A stretch of 6,810 bases of DNA from Anaerolineae bacterium (GCA_030673735.1 DAOVIK010000081.1:1-6810), one strand, 5' to 3'; positions 1 through 6,067 are shown, numbered from the stretch's first letter. Notes: generated by a model from the letters alone, not told the origin. Numbers and translations: made by a program.

Positions 1-96
1 CTCGTGTAGATCCTCAACGCTCTTGATGAAGTGCGATTGACCTAGGATCATGTTTACGGTATCAGGCTTATCGATCGCTACGCTGAGCAATTCCAT
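1..96 (-). CDS. Adenosine-specific kinase family protein (N-terminal 32 codons only)
   Basis: This is the 5' part of a gene that runs off the left edge of the window. The visible protein begins MELLSVAIDKPDTVNM and continues ILGQSHFIKSVEDLHE. The core (I)ILGQxHFIKxVEDLxE matches, from memory, the conserved N-terminus of the small adenosine-specific kinase family (Pfam Adenosine_kin, PF04008). Known members are about 160 residues, bind adenosine and AMP, and carry a modified, probably phosphorylated, histidine; their physiological role is poorly defined. The start is supported by a strong AAGGAGGG ribosome site 4 nt upstream of the ATG at 94-96. A TACAAT box about 30 nt upstream gives a plausible own promoter. 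It lies on the same strand as the metal operon but about 500 nt beyond it, so cotranscription is not assumed. Function beyond family membership cannot be judged from 32 residues. Confidence 0.82.
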   Translation of the reverse strand, partial: MELLSVAIDKPDTVNMILGQSHFIKSVEDLHE

Positions 97-100
97 CAGC

Positions 101-108
101 CCCTCCTT
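101..108 (-). promoter_or_regulatory. Ribosome binding site of the adenosine-specific kinase gene
   Basis: The minus strand reads AAGGAGGG, followed by GCTG and then the ATG at 94-96. This near-perfect Shine-Dalgarno sequence is the main reason to accept a coding start so close to the window edge. Confidence 0.8.
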
Positions 109-125
109 GAATAGCCCGTGGCACC

Positions 126-154
126 ATTGTAGCGCAGACGGAAGGGTGCGAGAA
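126..154 (-). promoter_or_regulatory. Possible sigma-70 type promoter for the adenosine-specific kinase gene
   Basis: The minus strand has TACAAT (126-131), five of six matches to the -10 consensus. A weak -35 candidate, TTCTCG (149-154), lies 17 nt upstream. Transcription would start near base 119, giving a leader of roughly 23 nt with the ribosome site inside it. The -35 is poor, so this is a tentative call resting mainly on the -10 and its position. Confidence 0.35.
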
Positions 155-298
155 CTACTGGTTGCGCGGCATCTAATCAGGATCGATAAAAGACGAGGGG
201 AGTACAAAGGGATTCGACTGCAGGCGTAGGCCAAAGGAGTAACGAAGATCCCAGAAGGGAGAGGGCTGGAATTCGCGGCTCACATATCATATTAAATA

Positions 299-326
299 GC
301 GAACCGGCCGCTTTGGCCGGTTTCGC
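299..326. terminator. Strong GC-rich stem-loop, possible terminator of the metal operon
   Basis: AACCGGCC (302-309) pairs exactly with GGCCGGTT (315-322) around a 5-nt loop. After one bulged T (323), GCG (299-301) pairs with CGC (324-326). The stem is strong on either strand. On the minus strand it is followed by an AT-rich TATTTAATAT tract; on the plus strand by TCTCGG. The minus orientation therefore fits intrinsic termination better, for a transcript coming from the ATPase about 285 nt upstream. A true U-run is missing, so it could instead be part of a structured RNA with the next two hairpins. Confidence 0.45.
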
Positions 327-336
327 TCTCGGCTCC

Positions 337-388
337 CCGGAGGCCCGCCGATGCACACAATCGGCAGTCGATCAAATAGGGCCTCCGG
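337..388. repeat. Perfect 10-bp inverted repeat enclosing a second hairpin
   Basis: CCGGAGGCCC (337-346) is the exact reverse complement of GGGCCTCCGG (379-388). Immediately inside, GCCGAT (347-352) pairs with ATCGGC (360-365) around a 7-nt loop, so the two helices could stack coaxially. The remaining 13 nt (366-378) are left single-stranded. The arrangement looks like folded RNA rather than a simple protein-binding palindrome, but strand and function are unknown. No known riboswitch or ribozyme class was recognised. Confidence 0.5.
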
Positions 389-390
389 AT

Positions 391-411
391 CAAAGCCTCC
401 ACCCTGCTTTG
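391..411. repeat. Short stem-loop completing a three-hairpin cluster
   Basis: CAAAGC (391-396) pairs exactly with GCTTTG (406-411) across a 9-nt pyrimidine-rich loop. It starts only 3 nt after the 10-bp inverted repeat ends. Alone it would be unremarkable; its value is its place directly beside two stronger stems. Confidence 0.35.
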
Positions 412-610
412 GGACTTCGCAGCCCCTTCTCCTAGCAAGTCGAGTATCTCATATTCCTCTCAGCATCCTCTGTAGGTAATTGATCCCAAGGATTGGGGTA
501 CTAGATGTTGCGCTTATGATTTTTCCTCTTTGAATACCTCGAGCAACTAGTGCAGCGGCCTGCAGTCAATATGCAATCGGGCCTGCTGATACTCCATAGC
601 GAATCGCTGT

Positions 611-2698
611 TCACCTCTGCCGCAGCAAGCGTGAGGAATTCGTGAGGATCCCCAGATCGGGGATGGATTGGGCAGCCGCTGCCACCACTGGCGGAAGCAA
701 ACCGAAGGCAGCAAGCAACAGCCCAGCTAGATTGTAGATCGCTGCGAGCGCGAGGTTCATCTTCACAACACTCATCGTGCGCCTGGAAATGTGAAGCAAT
801 TCGGGCACCAGCATCCAATCTTCGCGCATCAATGCCACGTGGGAAGCTTCTATGGCCACGTCGACTCCCGCGGCTCCCATGGAAATCCCCACGTCAGCCT
901 GCGCCAGCGCGGGCGCATCGTTAACTCCATCGCCGATCATTACCACTGTGCGGCCACGCGATTGGTGTTCTCTGACGATGGAGATCTTGTCCTCCGGCAG
1001 GAGACCCGCCCGGAATGGTAATCCAAGGGCATCGGCAAGTGGTATGGCCGAGCGTTCGCTGTCGCCGGTTAGCAATTCGATGTCTTCAACACCAAGATCA
1101 CGGATCTTGGAGATCGCTGCGGGAACTTCCTCACGCATGGTGTCTGTCGCGGCAAGCAGACCAATCAACGTGCTTTCCCTCATGACGTACAGCAGCGTCT
1201 TCCCTTCCGCAGCTAATTCCGATACTCGCTGATCATCCGGCCGGCCACCATGCATGCTCTGGTTCCCAACGGAAATGATTGAACCATTGATCTGAGCTTG
1301 CACGCCTCTGCCAGGCAGTGGTCTGAATTCCATTGGCTCATGAAGCTCCAATCCCCGCTGGGCGGCGGCATGTCGAACGGCTTCTGCCAGTGGATGCTCG
1401 GAATATCGTTCAGCAGAAGCGGCCAATGCCAGGATCTGTTCAATCGATTCCTCGCCGAATGCAACGATATCCGTTATATGAGGGCGGCCAAGTGTCAGCG
1501 TGCCGGTCTTATCGATCAAGAGCACGTCGGCTCGTGCCAGTGCTTCCAAGAACCTTCCCCCTTTGATTAAGAGACCGCGCTTGGCGCTGGCGCCTATTGA
1601 AGCAAGCAAGGCGATTGGGGTGGCGAGAGCGAAGGAGCATGAGCATGCCACCACCAGAACAGCCACGGTCGCCATCGGATCACGGCTGATGAGATAGGTA
1701 AGGACGGCGATGATTGTCACCAAGGGCAGGAAATAGGACGAGAAGCGGTCAGCGATGCTCTCCACGGACGCTCTATTGGCTTCAGCTTCCTCGACGAGCT
1801 TGATCACGCGCCCGAACGTGCTTTGCGCTCCAACATGCGTCACCTCAACCCGCAGACTCCCCTGATGCGCCAGGGTTGCAGCGAAGACTCTTGCGCCCGC
1901 ACCAACATCGATGGGCATCGATTCCCCAGTGACCGTGGACTGGTCCACCATCGCATGCCCGTCGATGACGATTCCGTCCACAGGAATCTTCTCTCCCGGA
2001 CGGACGATGACCATCTCTCCAACCTCGATCTCGCTGATGGGAAGCTCAAATTCCTTGCCATTGCGCTGGACGCGCGCCTGATCGGGCGCCATATTCTCAA
2101 GATCACGCAGCGCCATTCGACTGCGATCGGTGGTGAAGCCTTCAACGTAGTCGCCTACTCGCATGAAGAAGACGACGATTGCCGCCGTCGCCCATTCCCC
2201 AATTGTGACCGCGGCGATCACGCCCACGGTCATCAGAGCATGCGTCGTGATCCTTCGCTGAAGGATTGCGAGCCACACTTTCCGGAAGACTGGAAAACCG
2301 CCCACCAGCACAATCGCCAAGGCGATGTACCAAGGGATGCGATCGGTCACCGCCTTGAGAAGGCCAAGCCATTCCCCCACAACGATGATCACCAACACAG
2401 CCGCAAAGACGGCTCCGAAAAGCACCATGATGCGCCGGCTGAAGTCGACAAGAGGAGGGGGAGCGGTCGGTTGCGATTCCTGCATGGGGACCGAATACCC
2501 AGCCGAAGCGACGGCCTGGCGTACTGCGGCCAAATCGGCCTGCGCCGGATCAAGTACGACACGAGCCTTCTTCGCTGCCAAAAAGACTTCCACACCCTCA
2601 ACCCCCTGCAAGCTTTCAATGGCAGCAGCGACATGTTGCGTACACTCAACGCAGTCCATGCCTTCTATTGGAACGTCGATCGTCTTCGCATGAGCCAT
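611..2698 (-). CDS. P1B-type heavy-metal-translocating ATPase with CSC motif
   Basis: This is an inner-membrane pump that uses ATP to export soft metal ions; Cd/Pb/Zn is inferred from its regulator. The protein is 695 aa. In order it has: an N-terminal heavy-metal-associated domain with GMDCVEC (C16, C19); membrane segments at about 88-109, 121-138, 150-166 and 169-180; the actuator TGES (257-260); segments at about 322-338 and 343-365; the phosphorylation motif DKTGT (D396); the P1B-specific HP pair (H435, P436); LTGD (543-546); the hinge GDGVND (589-594); and two last helices ending PDLGILTNSSRLL. The domain set is complete and of usual length. The oddity is the metal-site motif of the sixth helix: C352-S353-C354 replaces the common CPC. 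The CSC variant has, to my recollection, been grouped as subclass P1B-7, whose substrates are not well settled. The start at 2698 is chosen over an ATG at 2734 because GAGGGG lies 5 nt upstream, the homologous core begins there, and the longer frame would overlap the repressor gene. It is the second gene of an operon, 2 nt after the repressor stop. Confidence 0.95.
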   Translation of the reverse strand: MAHAKTIDVPIEGMDCVECTQHVAAAIESLQGVEGVEVFLAAKKARVVLDPAQADLAAVRQAVASAGYSVPMQESQPTAPPPLVDFSRRIMVLFGAVFAAVLVIIVVGEWLGLLKAVTDRIPWYIALAIVLVGGFPVFRKVWLAILQRRITTHALMTVGVIAAVTIGEWATAAIVVFFMRVGDYVEGFTTDRSRMALRDLENMAPDQARVQRNGKEFELPISEIEVGEMVIVRPGEKIPVDGIVIDGHAMVDQSTVTGESMPIDVGAGARVFAATLAHQGSLRVEVTHVGAQSTFGRVIKLVEEAEANRASVESIADRFSSYFLPLVTIIAVLTYLISRDPMATVAVLVVACSCSFALATPIALLASIGASAKRGLLIKGGRFLEALARADVLLIDKTGTLTLGRPHITDIVAFGEESIEQILALAASAERYSEHPLAEAVRHAAAQRGLELHEPMEFRPLPGRGVQAQINGSIISVGNQSMHGGRPDDQRVSELAAEGKTLLYVMRESTLIGLLAATDTMREEVPAAISKIRDLGVEDIELLTGDSERSAIPLADALGLPFRAGLLPEDKISIVREHQSRGRTVVMIGDGVNDAPALAQADVGISMGAAGVDVAIEASHVALMREDWMLVPELLHISRRTMSVVKMNLALAAIYNLAGLLLAAFGLLPPVVAAAAQSIPDLGILTNSSRLLRQR

Positions 2699-2700
2699 GA

Positions 2701-3045
2701 TCACCCCTCGATCGTCGCTCCGTAGCGAGTACATTCGTACACGCCCTTAGCCACTTCGGCCAGCAACTCATCGGCTTGCACGAGTAGCAACGCAACTCTG
2801 GGATCGCTAAGCCTGTAGTACATATGACGTCCCTGCCTGCGACGAGTGACCAAGCCGCATTCACGCAGGCAGGATAGGTGATTGGAGATATTCGATTGGG
2901 TCAAGCCTGTGACTCTTACAACATCACCGACGGTTCGCTCCTGGTCAACCAGCGACTCGAGAATCGTAAGCCGTGATTGGTCAGCAAATCCTTGAAAGAG
3001 CTTCGCCTTCAGTTCCATCGCTTCACTGCTGGCAACCATCCGCAT
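2701..3045 (-). CDS. cmtR: CmtR-type ArsR/SmtB family metal-sensing repressor
   Basis: This is a 114-aa cytoplasmic winged-helix repressor that would bind DNA when metal-free and release it on binding soft metals. The helix-turn-helix spans about residues 38-65 (TVGDVVRVTGLTQSNISNHL), followed by the wing (VTRRRQGRHMYYRL, about 66-79). Cysteines fall at 59 and 63 (in LSCLRECG) and at 105 near the C-terminus (VYECTRYG). This triad and its spacing closely match Mycobacterium tuberculosis CmtR, a Cd/Pb sensor using C57, C61 and C102. The classical ArsR/CadC motif ELCVCDL is absent. CmtR in that species is also paired with a P-type ATPase (CtpG), so the context agrees. The ATG at 3043-3045 has AAGGAG 6 nt upstream. 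A second Met at residue 3 is possible but has worse spacing. It is the first gene of the operon and probably autoregulated through the dyad just upstream. Sensing of Cd/Pb is inferred; Zn cannot be excluded. Confidence 0.9.
   Translation of the reverse strand: MRMVASSEAMELKAKLFQGFADQSRLTILESLVDQERTVGDVVRVTGLTQSNISNHLSCLRECGLVTRRRQGRHMYYRLSDPRVALLLVQADELLAEVAKGVYECTRYGATIEG
2704..2709 (-). promoter_or_regulatory. Ribosome binding site of the metal ATPase, inside the repressor gene's 3' end
   Basis: GAGGGG on the minus strand sits 5 nt before the ATG at 2696-2698 and lies within the last codons of the repressor gene, whose TGA occupies 2701-2703. Only 2 nt separate stop and start. This placement decides the ATPase start and suggests translational coupling of repressor and pump. 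Confidence 0.7.
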
Positions 3046-3058
3046 GCGATACTCCTTG

Positions 3059-3091
3059 TCATATCATCATATCAGCAACTAATGATATCAT
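3059..3091. promoter_or_regulatory. AT-rich dyad, likely operator of the metal-responsive repressor
   Basis: ATATCA (3069-3074) and TGATAT (3083-3088) form a perfect 6-bp inverted repeat with 8 nt between. TCATATCA occurs twice in tandem (3059-3066 and 3067-3074), so a second arm, ATATCAT (3061-3067), can also pair with ATGATAT (3082-3088). ATGATATCAT (3082-3091) is itself palindromic. ArsR/SmtB repressors usually bind AT-rich imperfect dyads over their own promoters, and this one covers the -10 region and predicted start point. The doubled left arm might allow two dimers. Confidence 0.55.
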
Positions 3092-3115
3092 CCTCTCATG
3101 GTTTGACATAGACAA
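3087..3115 (-). promoter_or_regulatory. Probable promoter of the repressor-ATPase operon
   Basis: On the minus strand TTGTCT (3110-3115) and GATGAT (3087-3092) each match the sigma-70 consensus at four of six positions and are 17 nt apart. Transcription would start near 3079-3080, leaving a leader of about 35 nt that contains the AAGGAG site (3052-3057). The -10 lies inside the operator-like dyad, which is the layout expected for an ArsR-family autorepressor. The boxes are not strong, so this is inference from position plus partial matches. Confidence 0.45.
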
Positions 3116-3266
3116 GCCACGCAGGTATTGATTTGCCGTTTCGATCGTTGACTCCCACAGGCTAAGCATAGTTCACACTGATACCTAAGATGGATTTGCG
3201 AAAGCCCTATGGCTCTGAGAGAATTAGGGCGGTGGGGAGAGCGATCAGATCCCTGTCCGCCGGATT

Positions 3267-3294
3267 GGCGTTGTACCTGTCTTCACGCAACGCC
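3267..3294 (+). repeat. Inverted repeat directly before the hydrolase ribosome site
   Basis: GGCGTTG (3267-3273) is the exact reverse complement of CAACGCC (3288-3294), with a 14-nt loop. The right arm ends one base before the GGAGG ribosome site (3295-3299). An alternative small hairpin, CGCC (3258-3261) with GGCG (3267-3270), would compete for the left arm. CGCCGGA also occurs twice, at 3258-3264 and 3291-3297. In mRNA the larger stem would stack beside the ribosome site and could affect initiation; no ligand or mechanism is implied. Confidence 0.35.
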
Positions 3295-3305
3295 GGAGGG
3301 AACAC

Positions 3306-4865
3306 ATGATTCCCAAGCTCGCTGTAATTAGAAAACGAATTGCTATTGCTTTCGCAGCAGCAGCCATAGCGCTGGGCTCGGTTGGTTGTGGAGTCGCGAG
3401 TACAAGCACGCCCAGCCCCGCTCCCACGTCGACGGGTTGGGTCACATTTGAGGACGGCGCCTTCAGCGTCGATTTGCCGGATTGGGACGAAGTCACTGCT
3501 GAGGACGAGGCCACGCTCAAACTGATCTCCATGGAGGAATGGGTGCTGTCCGTTAGCAAGCATGCAACCATTCCCCGTTTGCTAGCACATTACATGACCA
3601 TTGCGCTGCCAGACTCGGGTCCGTATGTCGACATCGAGGTGCATGATTCCCAAGCCGATGGGGTTATTCTCGAAGCTCTCACCAATGAGCAACCGCACTC
3701 GCGTTTGCATATCGCCTTGCTGTATTGCGACGGATCGACCTACCAGCTCACCGGAAGCACCCCCGAAGCGGAATTCAATGAATTCCTCATAACCTTCAAC
3801 GAAACGCTCTCGCGAGCCTTCTGTTCCGTGCAACCCCACTTGGCCCTTTCCAGTCGTGGGTTGATCGGACTGGTCGTCACCACCACAGAGGATGACTTCA
3901 GCTACGAGAACTACCGCGCCAACATTGTCGAAGCTCGGCAAGCCGGCATACAAACAGCACATAGCTACATCTCATGGGGACAGGTCGAGGTGTCAGAAGG
4001 CATTTACGATTGGTCCGTTCCAGACCTGATGCTGGACACGTTATCTCTGGAGGGGTTGCGTATCTCGGTGGTGATCGAACTCATTCATACAAGCGTCCGG
4101 GGAATGGTACCCCAAGATCTTACGGGTAGGGCCTTCGATGATACCGAGTACATGGATCGAGCAGCCGATTTTGCAATAGCTGTAGCGCAGCGCTACGGAG
4201 ATCAGATCGACTATCTATCTCTGGGCAATGAGGTCAACATCTACCTGCAGTCCAATCCCAACGATCTGGCGCCCTACTTGGCGGCATTCTCGACCATCCG
4301 GCAGGCAGTCCGGACCGTCCGGCCTGGTTTACCTGTCGGAACGGTTATCGCCTTCCACGAAGCTATCAACAGTGATCGTTGGGGGGCGATAGAGGCCTTC
4401 AAGCGTGGAGATTTCCTGGCCTACACCTACTACCCTCATGATTCTGGTTTCCGCTACGATATCGCCACCGATGGTTTCGGCGCCATCTTGGAGAGGATGA
4501 TAAGCGTTTCCGGCCACAAACCTTTCATCGTAGTGGAGAATGGTTTCTCCAGTTCTCCAGCGCTTGGCTCTGATGAGGGCCGCCAAGCGCAATATATGCG
4601 CGATACTTTTGATGCTCTCAGCGAACATAGACAGGAGTTCAATTGGCATATATGGTTCAGTTTCCACGACTTGTTGCCGGAGACATGTGCAGATCTCGCC
4701 CAGTCTTTCTTCCCCTATGATCCAGATCCGGCAGATTCCGATGTCAGCGCTTGGAACACTTTCCAGGAGTACCTCTGTACTTTGGGCTTGCGCCGCAATG
4801 ATGGCACTCCCAAGCAGGCATGGCAGGCACTCATTGAGGAGTTGGCCATCTACCAAGGCCGTTGA
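3306..4865 (+). CDS. Predicted lipoprotein with clan GH-A-like glycoside hydrolase domain
   Basis: The 519-aa protein starts with a lipoprotein-type signal: basic residues K4-R11, a hydrophobic stretch 12-24, then SVGC with C28 as likely lipid site, though the -3 residue (S) is not ideal. A Ser/Thr/Pro linker (32-43) follows. Residues about 44-175 form an unassigned domain (FEDGAFSVDLPDW to FNEFLITFNETL) that faintly resembles PsbP/Mog1-fold lipoprotein domains. Residues about 180-515 look like a TIM-barrel hydrolase: SWGQVEVSEGIYDW (223-236) resembles the usual W-x-x-xE-x-x-x-G-x-Y-D/W strand; LGNEVN puts a candidate acid/base at E309; VVENG puts a candidate nucleophile at E411. The end (GLRRNDGTPKQAW, 494-506) is typical of such domains. 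Apart from C28 there are four cysteines, two in each half (141/173, 461/491), which would suit one disulfide per domain outside the cytoplasm. GGAGG lies 6 nt before the ATG. The exact GH family and substrate polysaccharide are not identifiable by eye. The gene diverges from the metal operon and converges on the SbcD gene. Confidence 0.85.
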   Translation: MIPKLAVIRKRIAIAFAAAAIALGSVGCGVASTSTPSPAPTSTGWVTFEDGAFSVDLPDWDEVTAEDEATLKLISMEEWVLSVSKHATIPRLLAHYMTIALPDSGPYVDIEVHDSQADGVILEALTNEQPHSRLHIALLYCDGSTYQLTGSTPEAEFNEFLITFNETLSRAFCSVQPHLALSSRGLIGLVVTTTEDDFSYENYRANIVEARQAGIQTAHSYISWGQVEVSEGIYDWSVPDLMLDTLSLEGLRISVVIELIHTSVRGMVPQDLTGRAFDDTEYMDRAADFAIAVAQRYGDQIDYLSLGNEVNIYLQSNPNDLAPYLAAFSTIRQAVRTVRPGLPVGTVIAFHEAINSDRWGAIEAFKRGDFLAYTYYPHDSGFRYDIATDGFGAILERMISVSGHKPFIVVENGFSSSPALGSDEGRQAQYMRDTFDALSEHRQEFNWHIWFSFHDLLPETCADLAQSFFPYDPDPADSDVSAWNTFQEYLCTLGLRRNDGTPKQAWQALIEELAIYQGR

Positions 4866-4936
4866 TGCGGCGTACTCATCTTGCTACGAATCCCGAGGGA
4901 CGAATCAATTCCTGAAAGCTGTTCACACGAGCTGTA

Positions 4937-6067
4937 TCACCGGCCAGCTTGGTGCACTTGCCAATGGATCGCCAGGGAAATGTTCATGCTCGTTGGCGCG
5001 AGAGTTCTCAACTGTGGTGCACTCAACACCTCACGACAAGCTCTTGTAATCTCACCCCTAGCCTGGACGCGCACTACGGAATTAGGATCGAGCTCTGACA
5101 ATCGCTTCCGCAGCGTCGCACGCAACTGATCTTTCGTCATCTTTTCAGGACTGACAATCAGATTCACCATCGGCCGCGTCGGAAGCGGTATGAAATCTAT
5201 ACCTTTCAAATCCCCACCATGACGATCTGACGCCGAAACCTCTACAACCGCGTAGTGCTTCTCCTCTTTGCGCTCGGCAAACGATGTGCGCTCAATCGAA
5301 CCGGGATAGACAACGGGAGCGGCCATCTGCCGGCCCAGTAGATCTTGCCGCAGCAGTTGATTTCGATGGATGTGTCCCGCAAGGATGACGGCGAACCCGC
5401 GGGGAATATCCCGGCCCCTAATCACGTCTGGACCTGAGCGGAACGTGTAATCCACAGTTCCTACTTGGGCACCTTCCACAGTCTGGTGCATGCACAGCAA
5501 CCGGACATCTGCGCTTGCGCGGTGGCAGCCGGTGCGATCAACCAGGGATGCGAATTCATCGCGCACCTTCCTTGCGAAAGGAAAGCCGCCGAATGCCGCC
5601 TTCATTCCACCGATGTCGAATTCATAGGTCTTGGGTTTATCGAAAATATGGATATTGGGGTGCACTGCCCATAGATGTTGCGGGATATGCGAGCGCTCGT
5701 GATTGCCCGGCACGATGAGAACTGGAACATCCCCTTGGGCGACCCGCACCAATGGTGCCATGGCCATTTGGACCAAAGCCGTCGGAACCCGGCTGCGATA
5801 AAAGAGATCGCCGGCGTGCACTACGATGTCCACTTCATGTCGTAGGGCGCGCTCAAGCGCCAATTCAAGGTTGGCAAAGAAATCCGGGCCTCTCCTGCGC
5901 CTTTTGATCCGAGGCCGAAAGGGCAGGTCAAAGCCCAGATGTGTATCAGCGATCAGCAGAATACGCGCCGTCTTGCGCTTCAACTTCCGCATTCCGGAAT
6001 CAGGGAAGGTGAGGAGTCCGGCGCGTATTTCACTCCTCTTCAACCTGCTCCTGACTTGACCCATCAT
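4937..6067 (-). CDS. sbcD: SbcD/Mre11-family metallophosphoesterase nuclease
   Basis: This is a predicted Mn-dependent DNA exo/endonuclease subunit of double-strand-break repair. The full frame gives 376 aa. All phosphoesterase motifs are present in order: DTHLG (D41, H43), GDLF (D87), GNHE (N122, H123), MHQ (H194) and GHIH (H232, H234). YPGSIERTSFAE (254-265) is very typical of SbcD/Mre11. About 110 residues of capping domain follow, a little short for the family. The start is uncertain. The ATG at 6067 overlaps the upstream membrane-protein gene by 38 nt and has no clear ribosome site. The ATG at 5992 (residue 26, MRKLKRKTARIL) aligns best with usual SbcD starts but also lacks one. A TTG at 6043 has AGGAG 4 nt upstream. 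The longest frame is listed. The normal partner, the SbcC/Rad50 ATPase, is not downstream, where a converging hydrolase gene lies; it may be elsewhere or the enzyme may act alone. Expression is probably coupled to the upstream membrane-protein gene. Confidence 0.9.
   Translation of the reverse strand: MMGQVRSRLKRSEIRAGLLTFPDSGMRKLKRKTARILLIADTHLGFDLPFRPRIKRRRRGPDFFANLELALERALRHEVDIVVHAGDLFYRSRVPTALVQMAMAPLVRVAQGDVPVLIVPGNHERSHIPQHLWAVHPNIHIFDKPKTYEFDIGGMKAAFGGFPFARKVRDEFASLVDRTGCHRASADVRLLCMHQTVEGAQVGTVDYTFRSGPDVIRGRDIPRGFAVILAGHIHRNQLLRQDLLGRQMAAPVVYPGSIERTSFAERKEEKHYAVVEVSASDRHGGDLKGIDFIPLPTRPMVNLIVSPEKMTKDQLRATLRKRLSELDPNSVVRVQARGEITRACREVLSAPQLRTLAPTSMNISLAIHWQVHQAGR

Larger units (their letters stand above)
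97..610. other. Intergenic region of about 514 nt without a convincing gene
   Basis: Between the adenosine-specific kinase start and the end of the ATPase no reading frame has both a ribosome site and recognisable protein content. The minus-strand frame at 177-290 (37 aa) and the plus-strand frame at 351-479 (42 aa) lack Shine-Dalgarno sequences. The part near the kinase holds its ribosome site and a likely -10 box. The middle (299-411) holds three consecutive stem-loops. The stretch from about 412 to 610 shows only a small CCCAA-GGA-TTGGG hairpin (485-497). It may contain the 3' untranslated region of the metal operon and its terminator. Confidence 0.6.

Noticed and set aside
197..218. tmRNA-like 5' pattern: GGGG, 8 nt or so, then GGATTCGAC
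   Set aside because: No matching acceptor 3' strand with T-arm and CCA region, and no tag reading frame with resume codon, could be found downstream. A chance match is likelier.
177..290. 37-codon minus-strand frame starting MICEPRIPALS
   Set aside because: There is no Shine-Dalgarno sequence before the ATG, no recognisable motif, and it lies in a gap dominated by RNA-like stems.
351..479. 42-codon plus-strand frame
   Set aside because: Its ATG sits inside the 10-bp inverted repeat loop, it has no ribosome site and no family resemblance.
485..497. CCCAA-GGA-TTGGG hairpin as terminator of the ATPase
   Set aside because: It has only 5 bp with a 3-nt loop and no T-rich tail on the minus strand; it is too weak to call.
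501..818. 105-aa minus-strand reading frame across the ATPase 3' end
   Set aside because: It overlaps the well-supported ATPase in another frame, is rich in Cys/Ser/Arg without any family motif, and has no convincing ribosome site.
1823..2725. 300-aa plus-strand reading frame
   Set aside because: It is antisense to the ATPase, with a composition heavy in His/Asp/Arg typical of a shadow frame. It has no domain and no ribosome site.
4329..4856. 175-aa minus-strand reading frame
   Set aside because: It is antisense to the hydrolase domain, which has clear motifs; this frame has none.
4891..4900. TCCCGAGGGA as a terminator between the converging hydrolase and SbcD genes
   Set aside because: The loop would be only 2 nt with a 4-bp stem and no U-run. 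No good terminator is visible in this 71-nt gap.
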